From PNON01 sp964387025 (GTDB taxonomy: Bacteria > Chloroflexota > Anaerolineae > Anaerolineales > Anaerolineaceae): a stretch of 64,000 bases of DNA. The notes below the pieces were generated by a model. The model worked only from the letters and a program-made list of their open reading frames with translations. It ran no database searches and was not told the origin of the DNA. Positions 24,985 to 34,410 of this stretch are shown here, piece after piece (within the stretch, counting starts at the first letter, position 1; the number at the start of each line of letters is the position of its first letter). Position numbers and translations under genes: made by a program. The stretch lies in NCBI GenBank assembly GCA_964387025.1, contig CAYLUZ010000001.1, positions 62,001 through 126,000 on the forward strand, in the 5' to 3' direction.

Positions 24985-26160
24985 GTGACATATTCTGGTA
25001 GACACGGGCAGAACACAGAGATTTTGAGTATGCTGCTTGAAAAAGCAGATGTGCAGGGATATCTTACAACCGAAGACCTCATGGAATTTTACCCTGAGGG
25101 AGACGAAGACAACGAGCATCTAACAGCAATCATGGTCGCACTACGCCGACGTGGCGTGGATATCCTCGATCATGAAAACGACCTCCAATTTCAAGATGAA
25201 GAACAGATTCCCTCCAGTGATTTTGATTCCTTCATCGACCTTGAACGTATTTCCACCGACGATACGGTGGGTTTGTATTTGAAAGAGATGTCTCGTGTCC
25301 CTCTTCTGCATGTAGATGAAGAAATGGATATCGCCCGCCGAATCGAAGTTGGCCGGGCATCGAAAAAAGAGATAATTTCACACTGTGGGAAAGACACCCC
25401 CAACCGGCGGCATGAACTTGATTCCTTGATCAATGATGGTGTATCCGCCCGTGAACATCTGATCAAAGCTAATACGCGGCTTGTGGTCAGCGTAGCCAAA
25501 AAATATATCGGCCGGGGCGTGCCTTTCCTGGATCTAATCCAGGAAGGTAACCTGGGTTTGATGAAGGCTGTTGAAAAGTACGACTATCACCGTGGATTTC
25601 GTTTTTCCACATATGCCACTTGGTGGATCCGGCAGACCATCACCCGTTCCATTGCCGACCAGGGGCGCACCATCCGCGTACCAGTCCACATGATCGACCG
25701 CATTCGCCAATTATACAAACTGACCCATGAGATGGAGCAGCGCTTGGGTCGGGTCCCCACGGTGGATGAACTGGCTGATGAGCTTGGGTTGGACGAACAC
25801 AAGGTACAGTGGATGCTGCGCGTATCCTGGCTGCCACTCTCATTGGAGAGCCCTGTTGGCGATGAAGAAGACTCCGAGTTGGGTATGTTTGTGGAAGATG
25901 AGATCACCCCCACTCCCATTCAGAGCGCATATCGCAATATGCTGCAGGAAAAAGTGGATGAGGTATTGGGAACTCTATCTCCACGTGAGGCGCGCATTCT
26001 GCGTCTGCGCTTCGGGTTGGATAACGGCCGCACCTACACACTCGAGGAAGTAGGCCAGAAATTCGGTCTCACTCGTGAGCGTATCCGCCAGATCGAAGGC
26101 AAAGCTTTGCGTCGTTTACGACATCCAAGGCGGGCCCGGCAGTTGAAAGATTATTTGTAA
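24985..26160 (+). CDS. rpoD: primary RNA polymerase sigma factor (sigma-70/RpoD)
   Basis: A 391-residue group 1 sigma factor. Region 1.1 is short (residues ~10-55), region 1.2 is DTVGLYLKEMSRVPLL, and region 2 contains GNLGLMKAVEKYDYHRGFRF and STYATWWIRQTI for -10 recognition and melting. Region 3 begins near IRVPVHM, and region 4.2 contains TLEEVGQKFGLTRERIRQIE for the -35 box. The start is the GTG at 24985, 5 nt after GGAGGAGGG; an earlier TTG overlaps that site. The near-consensus promoters found in this window fit recognition by this protein. Confidence 0.95.
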   Translation: MTYSGRHGQNTEILSMLLEKADVQGYLTTEDLMEFYPEGDEDNEHLTAIMVALRRRGVDILDHENDLQFQDEEQIPSSDFDSFIDLERISTDDTVGLYLKEMSRVPLLHVDEEMDIARRIEVGRASKKEIISHCGKDTPNRRHELDSLINDGVSAREHLIKANTRLVVSVAKKYIGRGVPFLDLIQEGNLGLMKAVEKYDYHRGFRFSTYATWWIRQTITRSIADQGRTIRVPVHMIDRIRQLYKLTHEMEQRLGRVPTVDELADELGLDEHKVQWMLRVSWLPLSLESPVGDEEDSELGMFVEDEITPTPIQSAYRNMLQEKVDEVLGTLSPREARILRLRFGLDNGRTYTLEEVGQKFGLTRERIRQIEGKALRRLRHPRRARQLKDYL

Positions 26161-26174
26161 GAAAAATTGAATTA

Positions 26175-26208
26175 AAAAAACCTTGTGCGTTTACCCACAA
26201 GGTTTTTT
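26175..26208 (+). terminator. intrinsic terminator of rpoD
   Basis: A 13-bp perfect stem: AAAAAACCTTGTG (26175-26187) with CACAAGGTTTTTT (26196-26208), an 8-base loop and a T-run as part of the 3' arm, 14 nt after the rpoD stop. Confidence 0.9.
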
Positions 26209-26300
26209 AATTCGTTCAAATCCCTCTGGATTGAGTTATTATTAGTTTATTGGAACACCATCATCGGGATTAGCTAATTGTTCCTGCTGTGGAGGTGGAA

Positions 26301-27179
26301 ATGTGGCTATCAAGGAAGAAAACAGCTAAATCTGAGCGTAAACAAAAATATACACTGGGGCTGGCGTTAAGCGGCGGAGGAGCCCGTGGATTGGCTCACC
26401 TGGGTTTTCTGAAAGTGTTACAGCGCGAAAAGATCAAGGTGGACTACCTATCCGGGACGAGTATGGGCTCGATCATTGCCGCAGCTTACGCCCGCGGCAT
26501 GGACCTGTCGGAGATGGAAGATGAAATTCTGCAAGCCACCACAACCCGCAGCATGATGCGCCTGGTTAATGTGGCTCCGCCAACCCGCGGCTTCCTTGAA
26601 GTTAGCAAGGTCAGATCCTTGCTTACACGCTTTATTCCAGAAGCGCTGACTTTTGCTGATCTCAAAATACCACTGGCAGTCTGTGCAACTGATTTGATCC
26701 ATGCTTCATCCATTACCCTGGACCAGGGTGAGGTGCTATCTGCTGTCATGGCTTCCTGCGCCGTACCAGGTATTTTTCCGTCTGTGGATTATCCACCTTA
26801 CACCTTAGTGGATGGAGGAGTATTGAACAACCTGCCAGTGGATCTGGTTAAAAAGCTGGGCGCAAAGAAAATCGTTGCCATTGACGTGCAACTCAATCCA
26901 TTTGAAACAACTCCCTGGGATGAGCTTCCAGTTCCAACCCGTCTACCTTTGCACATACCAACCACCTTCAAAGAGGTCTTATGGTCTGCAATGATGATGA
27001 GCGCCCGCATTACTCAGGTAAACAGGCAGATCACGCCTCCAGATCTTTATATCTGCCCAAATATAGCCAGGGAAATCACTATGTTTATGGGGTTCCAGAA
27101 AGCTTCTGAGATCATCGCTGAGGGAGAAAAGTCTGCTGAAGAAAATCTGCCTGCGATCCGGAAAATATTGGGGATATAA
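26301..27179 (+). CDS. patatin-like phospholipase (RssA type)
   Basis: A 292-residue patatin-domain lipid acyl hydrolase. The oxyanion hole is SGGGARGL (~residue 26), the nucleophile serine is in GTSMGS (~residue 56) and the catalytic Asp is in DGG of LVDGGVLNN (~residue 169), so the Ser-Asp dyad is complete. It is cytoplasmic by sequence. The ATG at 26301 has GGAGG five bases upstream, better than the GTG at 26289. It probably cleaves membrane phospholipids or lysophospholipids. Confidence 0.9.
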   Translation: MWLSRKKTAKSERKQKYTLGLALSGGGARGLAHLGFLKVLQREKIKVDYLSGTSMGSIIAAAYARGMDLSEMEDEILQATTTRSMMRLVNVAPPTRGFLEVSKVRSLLTRFIPEALTFADLKIPLAVCATDLIHASSITLDQGEVLSAVMASCAVPGIFPSVDYPPYTLVDGGVLNNLPVDLVKKLGAKKIVAIDVQLNPFETTPWDELPVPTRLPLHIPTTFKEVLWSAMMMSARITQVNRQITPPDLYICPNIAREITMFMGFQKASEIIAEGEKSAEENLPAIRKILGI

Positions 27180-27267
27180 AAACATAATTTACAAGTAATT
27201 CATCGTGAGTATCCAGTTGGCTGTATAATCACAACAAAGGCACTTTCGCTGATCGAGGAGCATACAA

Positions 27268-27597
27268 ATGTTTGATTTTATAACGGATCTTTTTTCTGGA
27301 GGAAATAACCAGTATAAAGTAATCCTTAATCCTGATCAAAAAAAGGATGTGGAAACTTACACCAGGGAACTAATCGAGATCGGTATTAAAGAAGATTTCC
27401 TCTCTGAACGGCCGGGTGGAGCATTTGATGGCCATTGCCATCATCGTCGGACTCGTGAAATCGGTGAAAAACTCAATGCCATTGCCGGGATTGAATTAAT
27501 GTGGAAAGTGTTTTACCGGGTGAAGAGAAAAGCTGGAAAACAGCTCGGTGAGCATTTGGAATATGCCTGGTCCGGTATTGGCCAATGGCTGGCATAA
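27268..27597 (+). CDS. conserved-looking hypothetical protein, 109 residues
   Basis: A soluble, mixed-charge protein with no recognised domain. A His/Arg cluster, DGHCHHRRTREIGEKLN (~residues 54-70), could bind metal or nucleic acid. The C-terminus is predicted helical and basic. GAGGAG lies 8 nt before the ATG, giving good evidence of translation. It is 25 nt upstream of the DUF362 gene, so co-transcription is likely. Confidence 0.65.
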   Translation: MFDFITDLFSGGNNQYKVILNPDQKKDVETYTRELIEIGIKEDFLSERPGGAFDGHCHHRRTREIGEKLNAIAGIELMWKVFYRVKRKAGKQLGEHLEYAWSGIGQWLA

Positions 27598-27622
27598 CAA
27601 ACATCCCTGTGAAGGACAAATA

Positions 27623-28785
27623 ATGAAAAGTAAATATATTACGGCTCGCCGCGTCAAACCTTGCTTGAGGCGAATGAAACTCTGCCTGCCAAGCTGGACC
27701 TAATCATCGAAAAGTTGAATATCCGTGAACGGGTAAAAAACGAATCGGTAGTCATTAAGATGCACACAGGAAATAATATCTGTTATTCCACCATTCACCC
27801 TGTCTTCGTCAGGAAACTGGTTAAGGCGGTAAAGGATGGGGGCGGGAAACCGTTTATCGCTGATGTGAGTTGGGATGTGGAAGGCGCGGAAACTCGTGGA
27901 TATACTGCCGAAGTACTGGGTTGCCCGATCTATCCAGCGGCTGGACCAAAGGATGGATATTCATATCCCTACCAGCGTAATTTCAAGAATATGAATGAAT
28001 GGAAACTGGCTGGTATGATCCAGGATGCCAGCTTCTTGATCGGTTTTTCACATATCAAAGGTCATCCGAGCTGCGGATTTGGAGGAGCATTTAAAAACAT
28101 TGCTCTGGGTTGCATGATCGGTGAAACCCGCGGAGCTATCCATGATACCTGTCATTACGACCATTATTGGTTCAAAGAGAATTGCCCGGATGCCGAAACC
28201 CGTAAGAAGATCATGGATGCCTGCCCATTCACAGCTTTGGTGGAAGATAAGGAGCATCCAGAGGAACTGCATCTGCATATTGAGCAGTGCAATCAGTGCG
28301 GCCGGTGCTTAAAAGTAGCCCCACCGGGAAGTTTGAAGATCGATGCAGCAAATTTTCACGCCTTTCAAGAGGCTTGCGCCATTTCGACAGATATCACCCT
28401 TTCAACATTCGATCCTAAAAAAGTGACTTTTCTAAGCCTGGCTACTCATATGACCCCGGTATGCGATTGCTTCGGTTTCACCACCATGCCCATAATGCCG
28501 GATGCTGGTATCTTCGGTTCGGACGATATTGTATCCATTGATCAAGCTGTGCTCGATATGACAATGAACTCTCCGCTGTATGAAGAGAATCTGCCCACTT
28601 CAATGGAAGTGCATACCCGGGTCGGTCATCCATTTAGATGGCTGCATGGTCCATTAAAAGATCCTTATAAAGTAGTCGAATATGGGGAAAAACTAGGTTT
28701 GGGCTCACGAAAATACGAACTGGTGGATGTTCTTCCAGTCAAGAAATTTGAACGCGCTCCAGTTAATTATATTTCTGCAAAGTAA
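27623..28785 (+). CDS. DUF362 iron-sulfur protein, frameshifted near its start
   Basis: A DUF362 protein of about 387 residues if read through a -1 shift. The ATG at 27623 (with GAAGGA upstream) gives MKSK. The frame then breaks at an AAA run (27632-27634): adding one A restores IYYGSPRQTLLEAN, continuous with the long frame that starts at 27661. The body contains GHPSCGFGGAFKNIALGC and the cluster-like CNQCGRCLKVAP. DUF362 proteins carry ferredoxin-like sites, but their reactions are mostly unknown. The single-base loss in a homopolymer may be a sequencing error. Without it, translation could start only at a TTG at 27661. Confidence 0.75.
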
Positions 28786-28801
28786 TTAATACCCTTTAAT
28801 G

Positions 28802-28837
28802 GAACATCAGGCACCTAAGGTGCCTGATGTTCTTATT
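28802..28837 (+). terminator. intrinsic terminator
   Basis: A perfect 14-bp stem, GAACATCAGGCACC (28802-28815) and its complement (28819-28832), with a TAA loop, followed by TTATTATAA. It lies 17 nt after the DUF362 stop. Confidence 0.85.
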
Positions 28838-29003
28838 ATAAACTTCTATTTCTCTGAAAGGCAAGCACGGGGGGGACGAGCTTATTCTTTCTTTGAAATA
28901 TTAGATACCGAACCAATAAATGTTTTTGGTATCTATATTGAGTATTATAAATAATAATTATAGGTTTACATTAAATATATATTAGTAATTGTACCCAATT
29001 ACT

Positions 29004-29471
29004 CTACTTATTTTGAGTGAACAATTTCATCCATGACTCCAGCTCACTATCGCTCATTGCCTGGTCGGGTGATCTCCTGGTTCTTTCTTTCTCCAGAGTT
29101 CTTGCCAACTTTTGCGAAAATTCCTCCGAGCTCATTGATTTTGCACGGGATTCCTTTGCATCTGCCTGAATCCTTCTATCAGAAGTGACCACCACCCAAT
29201 CGGTAGCTGAGTTCCCAAGAGTCCTTATCCTTTTAATGATCCGTTCATCTGCGATGGTTTTATCGGTGACAAATATTACCTTTACTCTACCCTTTTGCTG
29301 AGAAGTTGCATGTCCAGACGGAGCACGATCAAAATACACCTCGAGAGCATCCTGGTTGACGCGCGCATATTCCTGCAGCAAGTCGATCAATTTTTGTTCA
29401 TCATCCAAATCCTGAAGATCTATACCCGGGATCTTGGGGATCAGGTTATGACCATCTATAATATATGGCAT
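29004..29471 (-). CDS. NYN/PIN-like domain protein (YacP type)
   Basis: A 155-residue protein. It opens with YIIDGHNLI, the metal-binding first strand of NYN nucleases, followed by LEVYFDRAPSG and the conserved VVVTSDRRI near residue 96. This matches YacP (Rae1)-like ribonucleases that cut mRNA on ribosomes. It stands alone and is divergent from the dnaX operon. No clear Shine-Dalgarno sequence precedes the ATG. Confidence 0.8.
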   Translation of the reverse strand: MPYIIDGHNLIPKIPGIDLQDLDDEQKLIDLLQEYARVNQDALEVYFDRAPSGHATSQQKGRVKVIFVTDKTIADERIIKRIRTLGNSATDWVVVTSDRRIQADAKESRAKSMSSEEFSQKLARTLEKERTRRSPDQAMSDSELESWMKLFTQNK

Positions 29472-29562
29472 GAAATACGCAACCTTTTTTGAGATTCTTC
29501 CTTGTTAAAGATTTTCTAATTCATCTAAGTTTATGCTATCATTATTCCTTAGGGATTAAACC

Positions 29563-30102
29563 ATGAATCAGACAAAACGGTTAATGATATATCTGCTTGT
29601 GAACGTGATCGTATCTGCCTGCACCATCCTTTCCATCCTCTGGTTGTGGGATAGGCCTGATAAACCGCTGCAAGGATTACTCTCAGGTCAACAAGTTACT
29701 TTAATCCCAACCATCGAATCGGTGAGCATTTCCACAGCCAGTAGTGACTCTACCATATTACCGACTGAAACGGCTAAACCAGTGCTATATCCCAAGGGAT
29801 CGATAAGTATAAAAAATATTATTGGGGCGGGCAGCGCTACCAGTGAAGTAGTGATCATCCAACGTGAAGGTGAAGGCGAACTGCCGATGGCTAACTGGAA
29901 ACTGGAAGACTCCAATGGCAATATTTTCGTTTTCCCTGACCTCACTCTGTATAACGGGGCGATAAATATTCGTACAACTGCAGGTTTAAATACCGTTATC
30001 GACCTTTATTGGAACAAAAGCGAATCGGTATGGCAGATTGGCGAGTCAGCCACCCTGATCGATCCGCTTGGCAACATCCAGGCGACTTACAAGATTCCCT
30101 AA
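29563..30102 (+). CDS. membrane-anchored lamin-tail-domain protein
   Basis: A 179-residue protein with one N-terminal membrane segment (~residues 8-30), a Ser/Thr-rich linker, and a lamin tail domain: EGEGELPMANWKLEDSNGNIFVF...VIDLYWNKSESVWQIGESATL. These beta-sandwich domains occur in bacterial surface proteins and nucleases. It ends 5 nt before dnaX, so it is probably the first gene of that operon. Confidence 0.75.
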   Translation: MNQTKRLMIYLLVNVIVSACTILSILWLWDRPDKPLQGLLSGQQVTLIPTIESVSISTASSDSTILPTETAKPVLYPKGSISIKNIIGAGSATSEVVIIQREGEGELPMANWKLEDSNGNIFVFPDLTLYNGAINIRTTAGLNTVIDLYWNKSESVWQIGESATLIDPLGNIQATYKIP

Positions 30103-30107
30103 ACCTT

Positions 30108-31763
30108 ATGTCACAAGCACTTTACCGAAAATGGCGCCCTAAATTATGGCAGGAAGTGGTTGGACAGGATCATATTGTCCAGACATTGAAGAATGCCATC
30201 GCCGCAAACCGGGTTGGACATGCGTATTTATTTTCCGGTCCACGTGGCACCGGTAAAACGACCACCGCCCGATTATTAGCAAAAGCAATGAATTGTACCG
30301 GGACACCTGAAACGGGCAAACCTTGTGACAAGTGTCCAAACTGCCTGGCAGTTAATGAAGGCAGCTTTCTGGATCTGATAGAGATCGACGCCGCAACCAA
30401 TACCAGTGTGGAAGATGTGCGCGATCTGCGGGATAAGATCAACTTTGCGCCTAATCTGGGTCAATATAAGATCTACATCATCGATGAAGTTCATATGTTT
30501 TCGAATAGTGCATTCAATGCCATCCTGAAAACTCTCGAAGAACCGCCTCCGCATGCCATCTTTATTTTGGCAACAACTGAGCTGCATAAAATTCCCGCCA
30601 CCATCCTGTCCCGTTGCCAGAGGTACGAATTCCGCCGGATACCGGTCGCTACCATTGCTGACCTTCTCCATAAGAAGGCTGATGAGGAAGGCTTCAAAGT
30701 TGATACGGACGTTCTCACCCTGATAGCGCGCCAGGCGACCGGAAGTATGCGTGATGCCATATCTTTGCTGGACCAGCTATCCTCCACCAATAACAATATT
30801 ACACTTGATCTGGCTCTTTCTGCCCTGGGGACTGCGACAAACACAGCCATCATGAACATTGTCGACAGCATGATTGCAAAGGAAACCGGCAAGGGTATCG
30901 ACCAGTTACAAACGGCATTGGATGGTGGTACTGAAGCCCGTCAGCTTGCCCGTCAGATGGTGGAATACCTGCGCAACATGCTGTTGTCCAAAAATGGAAA
31001 CACCAGTCTGGTGGATACCACCCTTGAGATCCGTGAGACGATTGCCAGGCAGGCACAGATGATCCAAACCAACTATCTGCTCGAGGCAATCGAGCGATTT
31101 AACATAGCGGCAAGTGATACCCGCCGGAGTGGCTGGCAGCCCGGTCTCGGTTTTGAGCTGGCATTGGCTGAAACCATCGAATCGATGTCAGAAAAACCCA
31201 TTACAGCAAAGCCCGTATCCAAAACAGCGGATGAACCCCCCGCAAACAAGAAAACGGAGAACAATTCAACTTCTTCGACACAGGTAAAAAATTCCCCGGT
31301 AAGCAGCCCTATTCAAGAGGCTCCCAATGAAAATGAACCGACCAAAGAAATCAATGAAGAAACCCCGACCCAAACACCAGTTGTCGGAAGTGAGTTTACG
31401 ACCATTGCCAATAACTGGCGGAAAATCGGTGAGACCGTCCGCAAATTTAATCCTGCCACCCAGGCATTGCTGAATTCGTGTAAACCATCCACTATCAAGA
31501 ATGGGGTGTTGTACCTTACTTTCTCAATTGATCTTCTGAAAACCAAGATGGAAGGTAACGATCATCTCGAAAATACACGGCGGGCTGTGCAGGTCGTAAC
31601 CGGATTGGATTACCCCGTCCGCTGTATTGTTTCAGGTGTAAAAGCAACTGGTGAGCAGGACAAGCTAAAATTAAATTCAGATGGTATGGTAAGCACAGCT
31701 TTACGTGAACTGGGCGGCCAGGTAGTGGACGTGCAGGAAATCGACGAAAATGATGAAAAATAA
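30108..31763 (+). CDS. dnaX: DNA polymerase III subunits gamma/tau
   Basis: A 551-residue clamp-loader ATPase. The ALYRKWRP start, Walker A GPRGTGKTTTA (~residue 46), four-cysteine zinc site (C-x8-CDKCPNC), Walker B IIDEVHMF and sensor/arginine finger SRCQRYEFRR are all present. A Ser/Thr/Asn/Pro-rich linker (~residues 360-430) precedes a tau-like C-terminal domain. The frame extends upstream into the lamin-tail gene, but the ATG at 30108 is the family start. No internal slippery heptamer was obvious, so separate gamma production is not shown. Confidence 0.95.
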   Translation: MSQALYRKWRPKLWQEVVGQDHIVQTLKNAIAANRVGHAYLFSGPRGTGKTTTARLLAKAMNCTGTPETGKPCDKCPNCLAVNEGSFLDLIEIDAATNTSVEDVRDLRDKINFAPNLGQYKIYIIDEVHMFSNSAFNAILKTLEEPPPHAIFILATTELHKIPATILSRCQRYEFRRIPVATIADLLHKKADEEGFKVDTDVLTLIARQATGSMRDAISLLDQLSSTNNNITLDLALSALGTATNTAIMNIVDSMIAKETGKGIDQLQTALDGGTEARQLARQMVEYLRNMLLSKNGNTSLVDTTLEIRETIARQAQMIQTNYLLEAIERFNIAASDTRRSGWQPGLGFELALAETIESMSEKPITAKPVSKTADEPPANKKTENNSTSSTQVKNSPVSSPIQEAPNENEPTKEINEETPTQTPVVGSEFTTIANNWRKIGETVRKFNPATQALLNSCKPSTIKNGVLYLTFSIDLLKTKMEGNDHLENTRRAVQVVTGLDYPVRCIVSGVKATGEQDKLKLNSDGMVSTALRELGGQVVDVQEIDENDEK

Positions 31764-31791
31764 AATAACAACCTTGAAACAGGAGTAGATT

Positions 31792-32133
31792 ATGGCAAAA
31801 GGATTCAATCGTCCCGCAGGTGGAGCTATGGCCGGCGGCGGCATGATGCAGCAGATCAAAAAGATGCAGGACCAGCTCGCCGTTGCCCAGGAACAATTGG
31901 CTAAGGAAACTGTAACCGCCAGTGTGGGTGGTGGTGTGATCAAGATAACAATGACCGGTGATCAGCATTGTCAGCGGGTCCAGATAGACCCTGAGATCTT
32001 AAAGGATGCAGACCCCGAGATGTTTCAAGACCTGGTTCTCAGCGCAATTAATGCTGCCTTGGATCAATCCCGTGATATGGCATCTGAAAAGATGGGACCA
32101 CTCGCGGGAGGGTTGGGCGGTTTGGGGTTCTAA
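31792..32133 (+). CDS. ybaB: YbaB/EbfC nucleoid-associated protein
   Basis: A 113-residue protein of the small DNA-binding YbaB family. The typical helix MMQQIKKMQDQLAVAQEQL is followed by strands VTASVGGGVIKITMTGD. It has Gly-rich ends. It sits in the classical dnaX-ybaB-recR order, with an AGGAG binding site; recR begins directly after its stop. The family coats DNA and can affect recombination and transcription. Confidence 0.92.
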   Translation: MAKGFNRPAGGAMAGGGMMQQIKKMQDQLAVAQEQLAKETVTASVGGGVIKITMTGDQHCQRVQIDPEILKDADPEMFQDLVLSAINAALDQSRDMASEKMGPLAGGLGGLGF

Positions 32134-32739
32134 ATGGGCGGTTTACCGGAACCAGTTCAAGATCTGATAGATGCTTTTTCCCGGATGCCCGGCATTGGTC
32201 CAAAGACCGCCTCACGCCTGGCTTTTTACCTGTTAACCGCGCCGGAAGATTATTCAAAAAATCTTGCCGATGCACTGCTTGGGTTGAAAACAGGTATTGC
32301 ACTGTGCGAGGAGTGCTTTAATATCACTCTTTCAAATCAGAAGAAATGCGAGATCTGTGATTCGACTCAACGTGACAGTACCAGTCTGTGTGTTGTAGAA
32401 AAACCGCTGGACGTGCTGGTTCTCGAAAAGACTCAGGGGTTCTTTGGCAAGTATCACGTGCTGCACGGAGTTCTCTCTCCCATTGAAGGTATCGGCCCGG
32501 ATGACCTGCGCATTCACGAACTGATGACACGTATCCGGCAGGGAGTAGTGAAGGAATTGATCCTGGCTACCAACCCGAGCATGGAAGGGGATGCGACTGC
32601 GCAGTACCTGCAGCAGCAATTGGCAGGGCTAAACGTGCGGGTGACCCGTTTGGCACGTGGCCTACCCATGGGCGGTGAACTGGAATATGCTGATCAGAAT
32701 ACCCTGCTGCGAGCCCTGGCAGGCAGGCAGGAGATGTAA
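32134..32739 (+). CDS. recR: recombination mediator RecR
   Basis: A 201-residue RecR. The N-terminal helix-hairpin-helix motif MPGIGPKTASRLAFYL, a C4 zinc finger (CEECFNITLSNQKKCEIC, residues ~56-73) and a Toprim domain starting LCVVEKPLDVLVLEKT are complete. It loads RecA onto single-stranded DNA with RecF and RecO. The ATG directly abuts the ybaB stop codon. Confidence 0.95.
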   Translation: MGGLPEPVQDLIDAFSRMPGIGPKTASRLAFYLLTAPEDYSKNLADALLGLKTGIALCEECFNITLSNQKKCEICDSTQRDSTSLCVVEKPLDVLVLEKTQGFFGKYHVLHGVLSPIEGIGPDDLRIHELMTRIRQGVVKELILATNPSMEGDATAQYLQQQLAGLNVRVTRLARGLPMGGELEYADQNTLLRALAGRQEM

Positions 32740-32761
32740 GAATTTTTTAAAGATAATTATA

Positions 32762-33823
32762 TTATTCCAAAATCGAATTTCCAGAAAAAATATCCGATTC
32801 CTCATACTCACTCAAATCCTCTGATGGGAGGAGCATCCAACCCCGGTCTTCCCGTAACTCTTTCACTTTTTCCCACCATCTGGCAATGAGAGATGATTTT
32901 TCAGCACACATTCGAATTTCATTTTTTGTATTAAAATAGAAAATACCGAATGGATAATGATGTCCAAATTCCTCCGGAGTCAGGTGAAAATCCACAGTAT
33001 AGGTAAGACCATGCAGCTCCTCTCCAGTTATTCTGCAGTCGAAGCTGAAATATTCGGTCAGGTCGTGTTCCCTCTCCAGGCATACAGTGAGCCATGGACT
33101 GATATTATCCATGTTATATATCCTGGATATATAAAATATTAGAAATTCAACATTGCGCTGATACAACTGCATGATCTTTTCAAGCTTTTCAAAAGCATAT
33201 GGATTGGTATACCAAATGGTCTTTCCGTGAGCTTCCTTAACCAACACTTTATCCTTTTCCGAATCCAGCGCTTCACCGTTGAAAGGAAATATCCTTTCAA
33301 GATCAGCATCCATTTGTCGAAGCTCATTGATGTGTAAATTCATTTTGGTGGCAACCTCTACGAACTCAGGATCAAGTTCATCAAGAAATACCACCCAGGG
33401 CGAGGTTCCATCTTTGTCTTTCAGTAATTCCCATGATTGGGCGGCCAATGTGGAACGCAGCGCAGCATATTGCAGCCGTTCTTTCGTCCGGAACCACCAA
33501 CAGCCGGCATAACCCAAATCAACCTGGGGGGGAATGGTAAATGCCTGATATGGCGATTCATATCGATCCCAACGACTCGAGATTATATGTCCGCCCAAAG
33601 GGTATTCCCGGTCAAAGTAAATGGTTGCAAACGGAAAATTGCGGTGTTTACTGATATAAAATGCCTGTTCCGAATTCCATTCCGGTATCTTTCGGTCGTA
33701 TCTACCCAATATGGATGCTAACCTCGTGTTTGCAGGTTCAGGTAAAACAATAGCTTCTTCTGGAGAAAGGGAATAGTCCAGATTCAAGCCCCGCGGGGTG
33801 ATATATTGAAAAACCTCAATCAT
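32762..33823 (-). CDS. hypothetical cytoplasmic protein, 353 residues
   Basis: A soluble acidic protein rich in Trp, Tyr and Phe, with no signal peptide or membrane segment. I recognise no family. Segments such as FPFATIYFDREYPLGGH, VDLGYAGCWWF and ISPWLTVCLEREHDL give a mixed alpha/beta impression. The ATG at 33823 is one codon after a TTG. It is convergent with recR and 20+ nt from its stop. Confidence 0.55.
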   Translation of the reverse strand: MIEVFQYITPRGLNLDYSLSPEEAIVLPEPANTRLASILGRYDRKIPEWNSEQAFYISKHRNFPFATIYFDREYPLGGHIISSRWDRYESPYQAFTIPPQVDLGYAGCWWFRTKERLQYAALRSTLAAQSWELLKDKDGTSPWVVFLDELDPEFVEVATKMNLHINELRQMDADLERIFPFNGEALDSEKDKVLVKEAHGKTIWYTNPYAFEKLEKIMQLYQRNVEFLIFYISRIYNMDNISPWLTVCLEREHDLTEYFSFDCRITGEELHGLTYTVDFHLTPEEFGHHYPFGIFYFNTKNEIRMCAEKSSLIARWWEKVKELREDRGWMLLPSEDLSEYEESDIFSGNSILE

Positions 33824-33969
33824 CAAAATCCGTCTTCCAATACGGTAGTTTAACTTTTTTACCTAGCATTCCTTACTATCTCCTCCAATCCAGCAATTTC
33901 GGTTTCAGGTTCATCTCCACCACATGAGAATACTGAAGGGAAATTCCTTTTCCAAATAGGTTGGTTTCA

Positions 33970-34212
33970 TTACACCGCCCGTGCTTTATTCTCAAGCTTG
34001 ATTACTTCTTCTTCGGGGTCATTACCAAATTTAATTATTGACTCAGAAAAGCTTTCCCACCTGTCTTCAATAATCATGGTTTCTTTTAACGAGTTCCCCG
34101 GATTGGCATCCAGCCGTACCTTTACATTCAGTAAGCCTTTTTGTTCAAACTCTTTCACAAACTCTGCAATCTGTTCTTCATTTGTAAGCCTGACGTAAAA
34201 TCGATCTTCCAT
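33970..34212 (-). CDS. small hypothetical protein, 80 residues
   Basis: A charged soluble protein starting MEDRFYVRLTNEEQIAEF, with an alpha/beta pattern. No family recognised. GGAGGC just upstream of the ATG makes it a credible gene. It lies after the VWA gene on the same strand, separated from it by a hairpin at 34325-34358. Confidence 0.6.
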   Translation of the reverse strand: MEDRFYVRLTNEEQIAEFVKEFEQKGLLNVKVRLDANPGNSLKETMIIEDRWESFSESIIKFGNDPEEEVIKLENKARAV

Positions 34213-34324
34213 TTGTTGCCTCCTGTTATAACAAAATCCTAAGAATCATCGTTCCACTAATAAGTCCTATCTTTTGCCATTCATTAGGGAGAAATCGTTG
34301 GGAACAAACCTGGAATTTTCGGCC

Positions 34325-34358
34325 AGATCCTGAAGGTCAATCTAGACCTCCAGGATCT
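34325..34358. other. intercistronic hairpin after the VWA gene
   Basis: AGATCCTG (34325-34332) pairs with CAGGATCT (34351-34358), and GGTC pairs with GACC inside it. It lies about 50 nt past the VWA stop on the minus strand. No U-run follows in that direction, so termination efficiency is uncertain. Confidence 0.5.
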
Positions 34359-34410
34359 TTCCGCTTCCCCTGTTTTCCCCCTGAATTGTTGGATATTTAT
34401 TTTAATCTTA

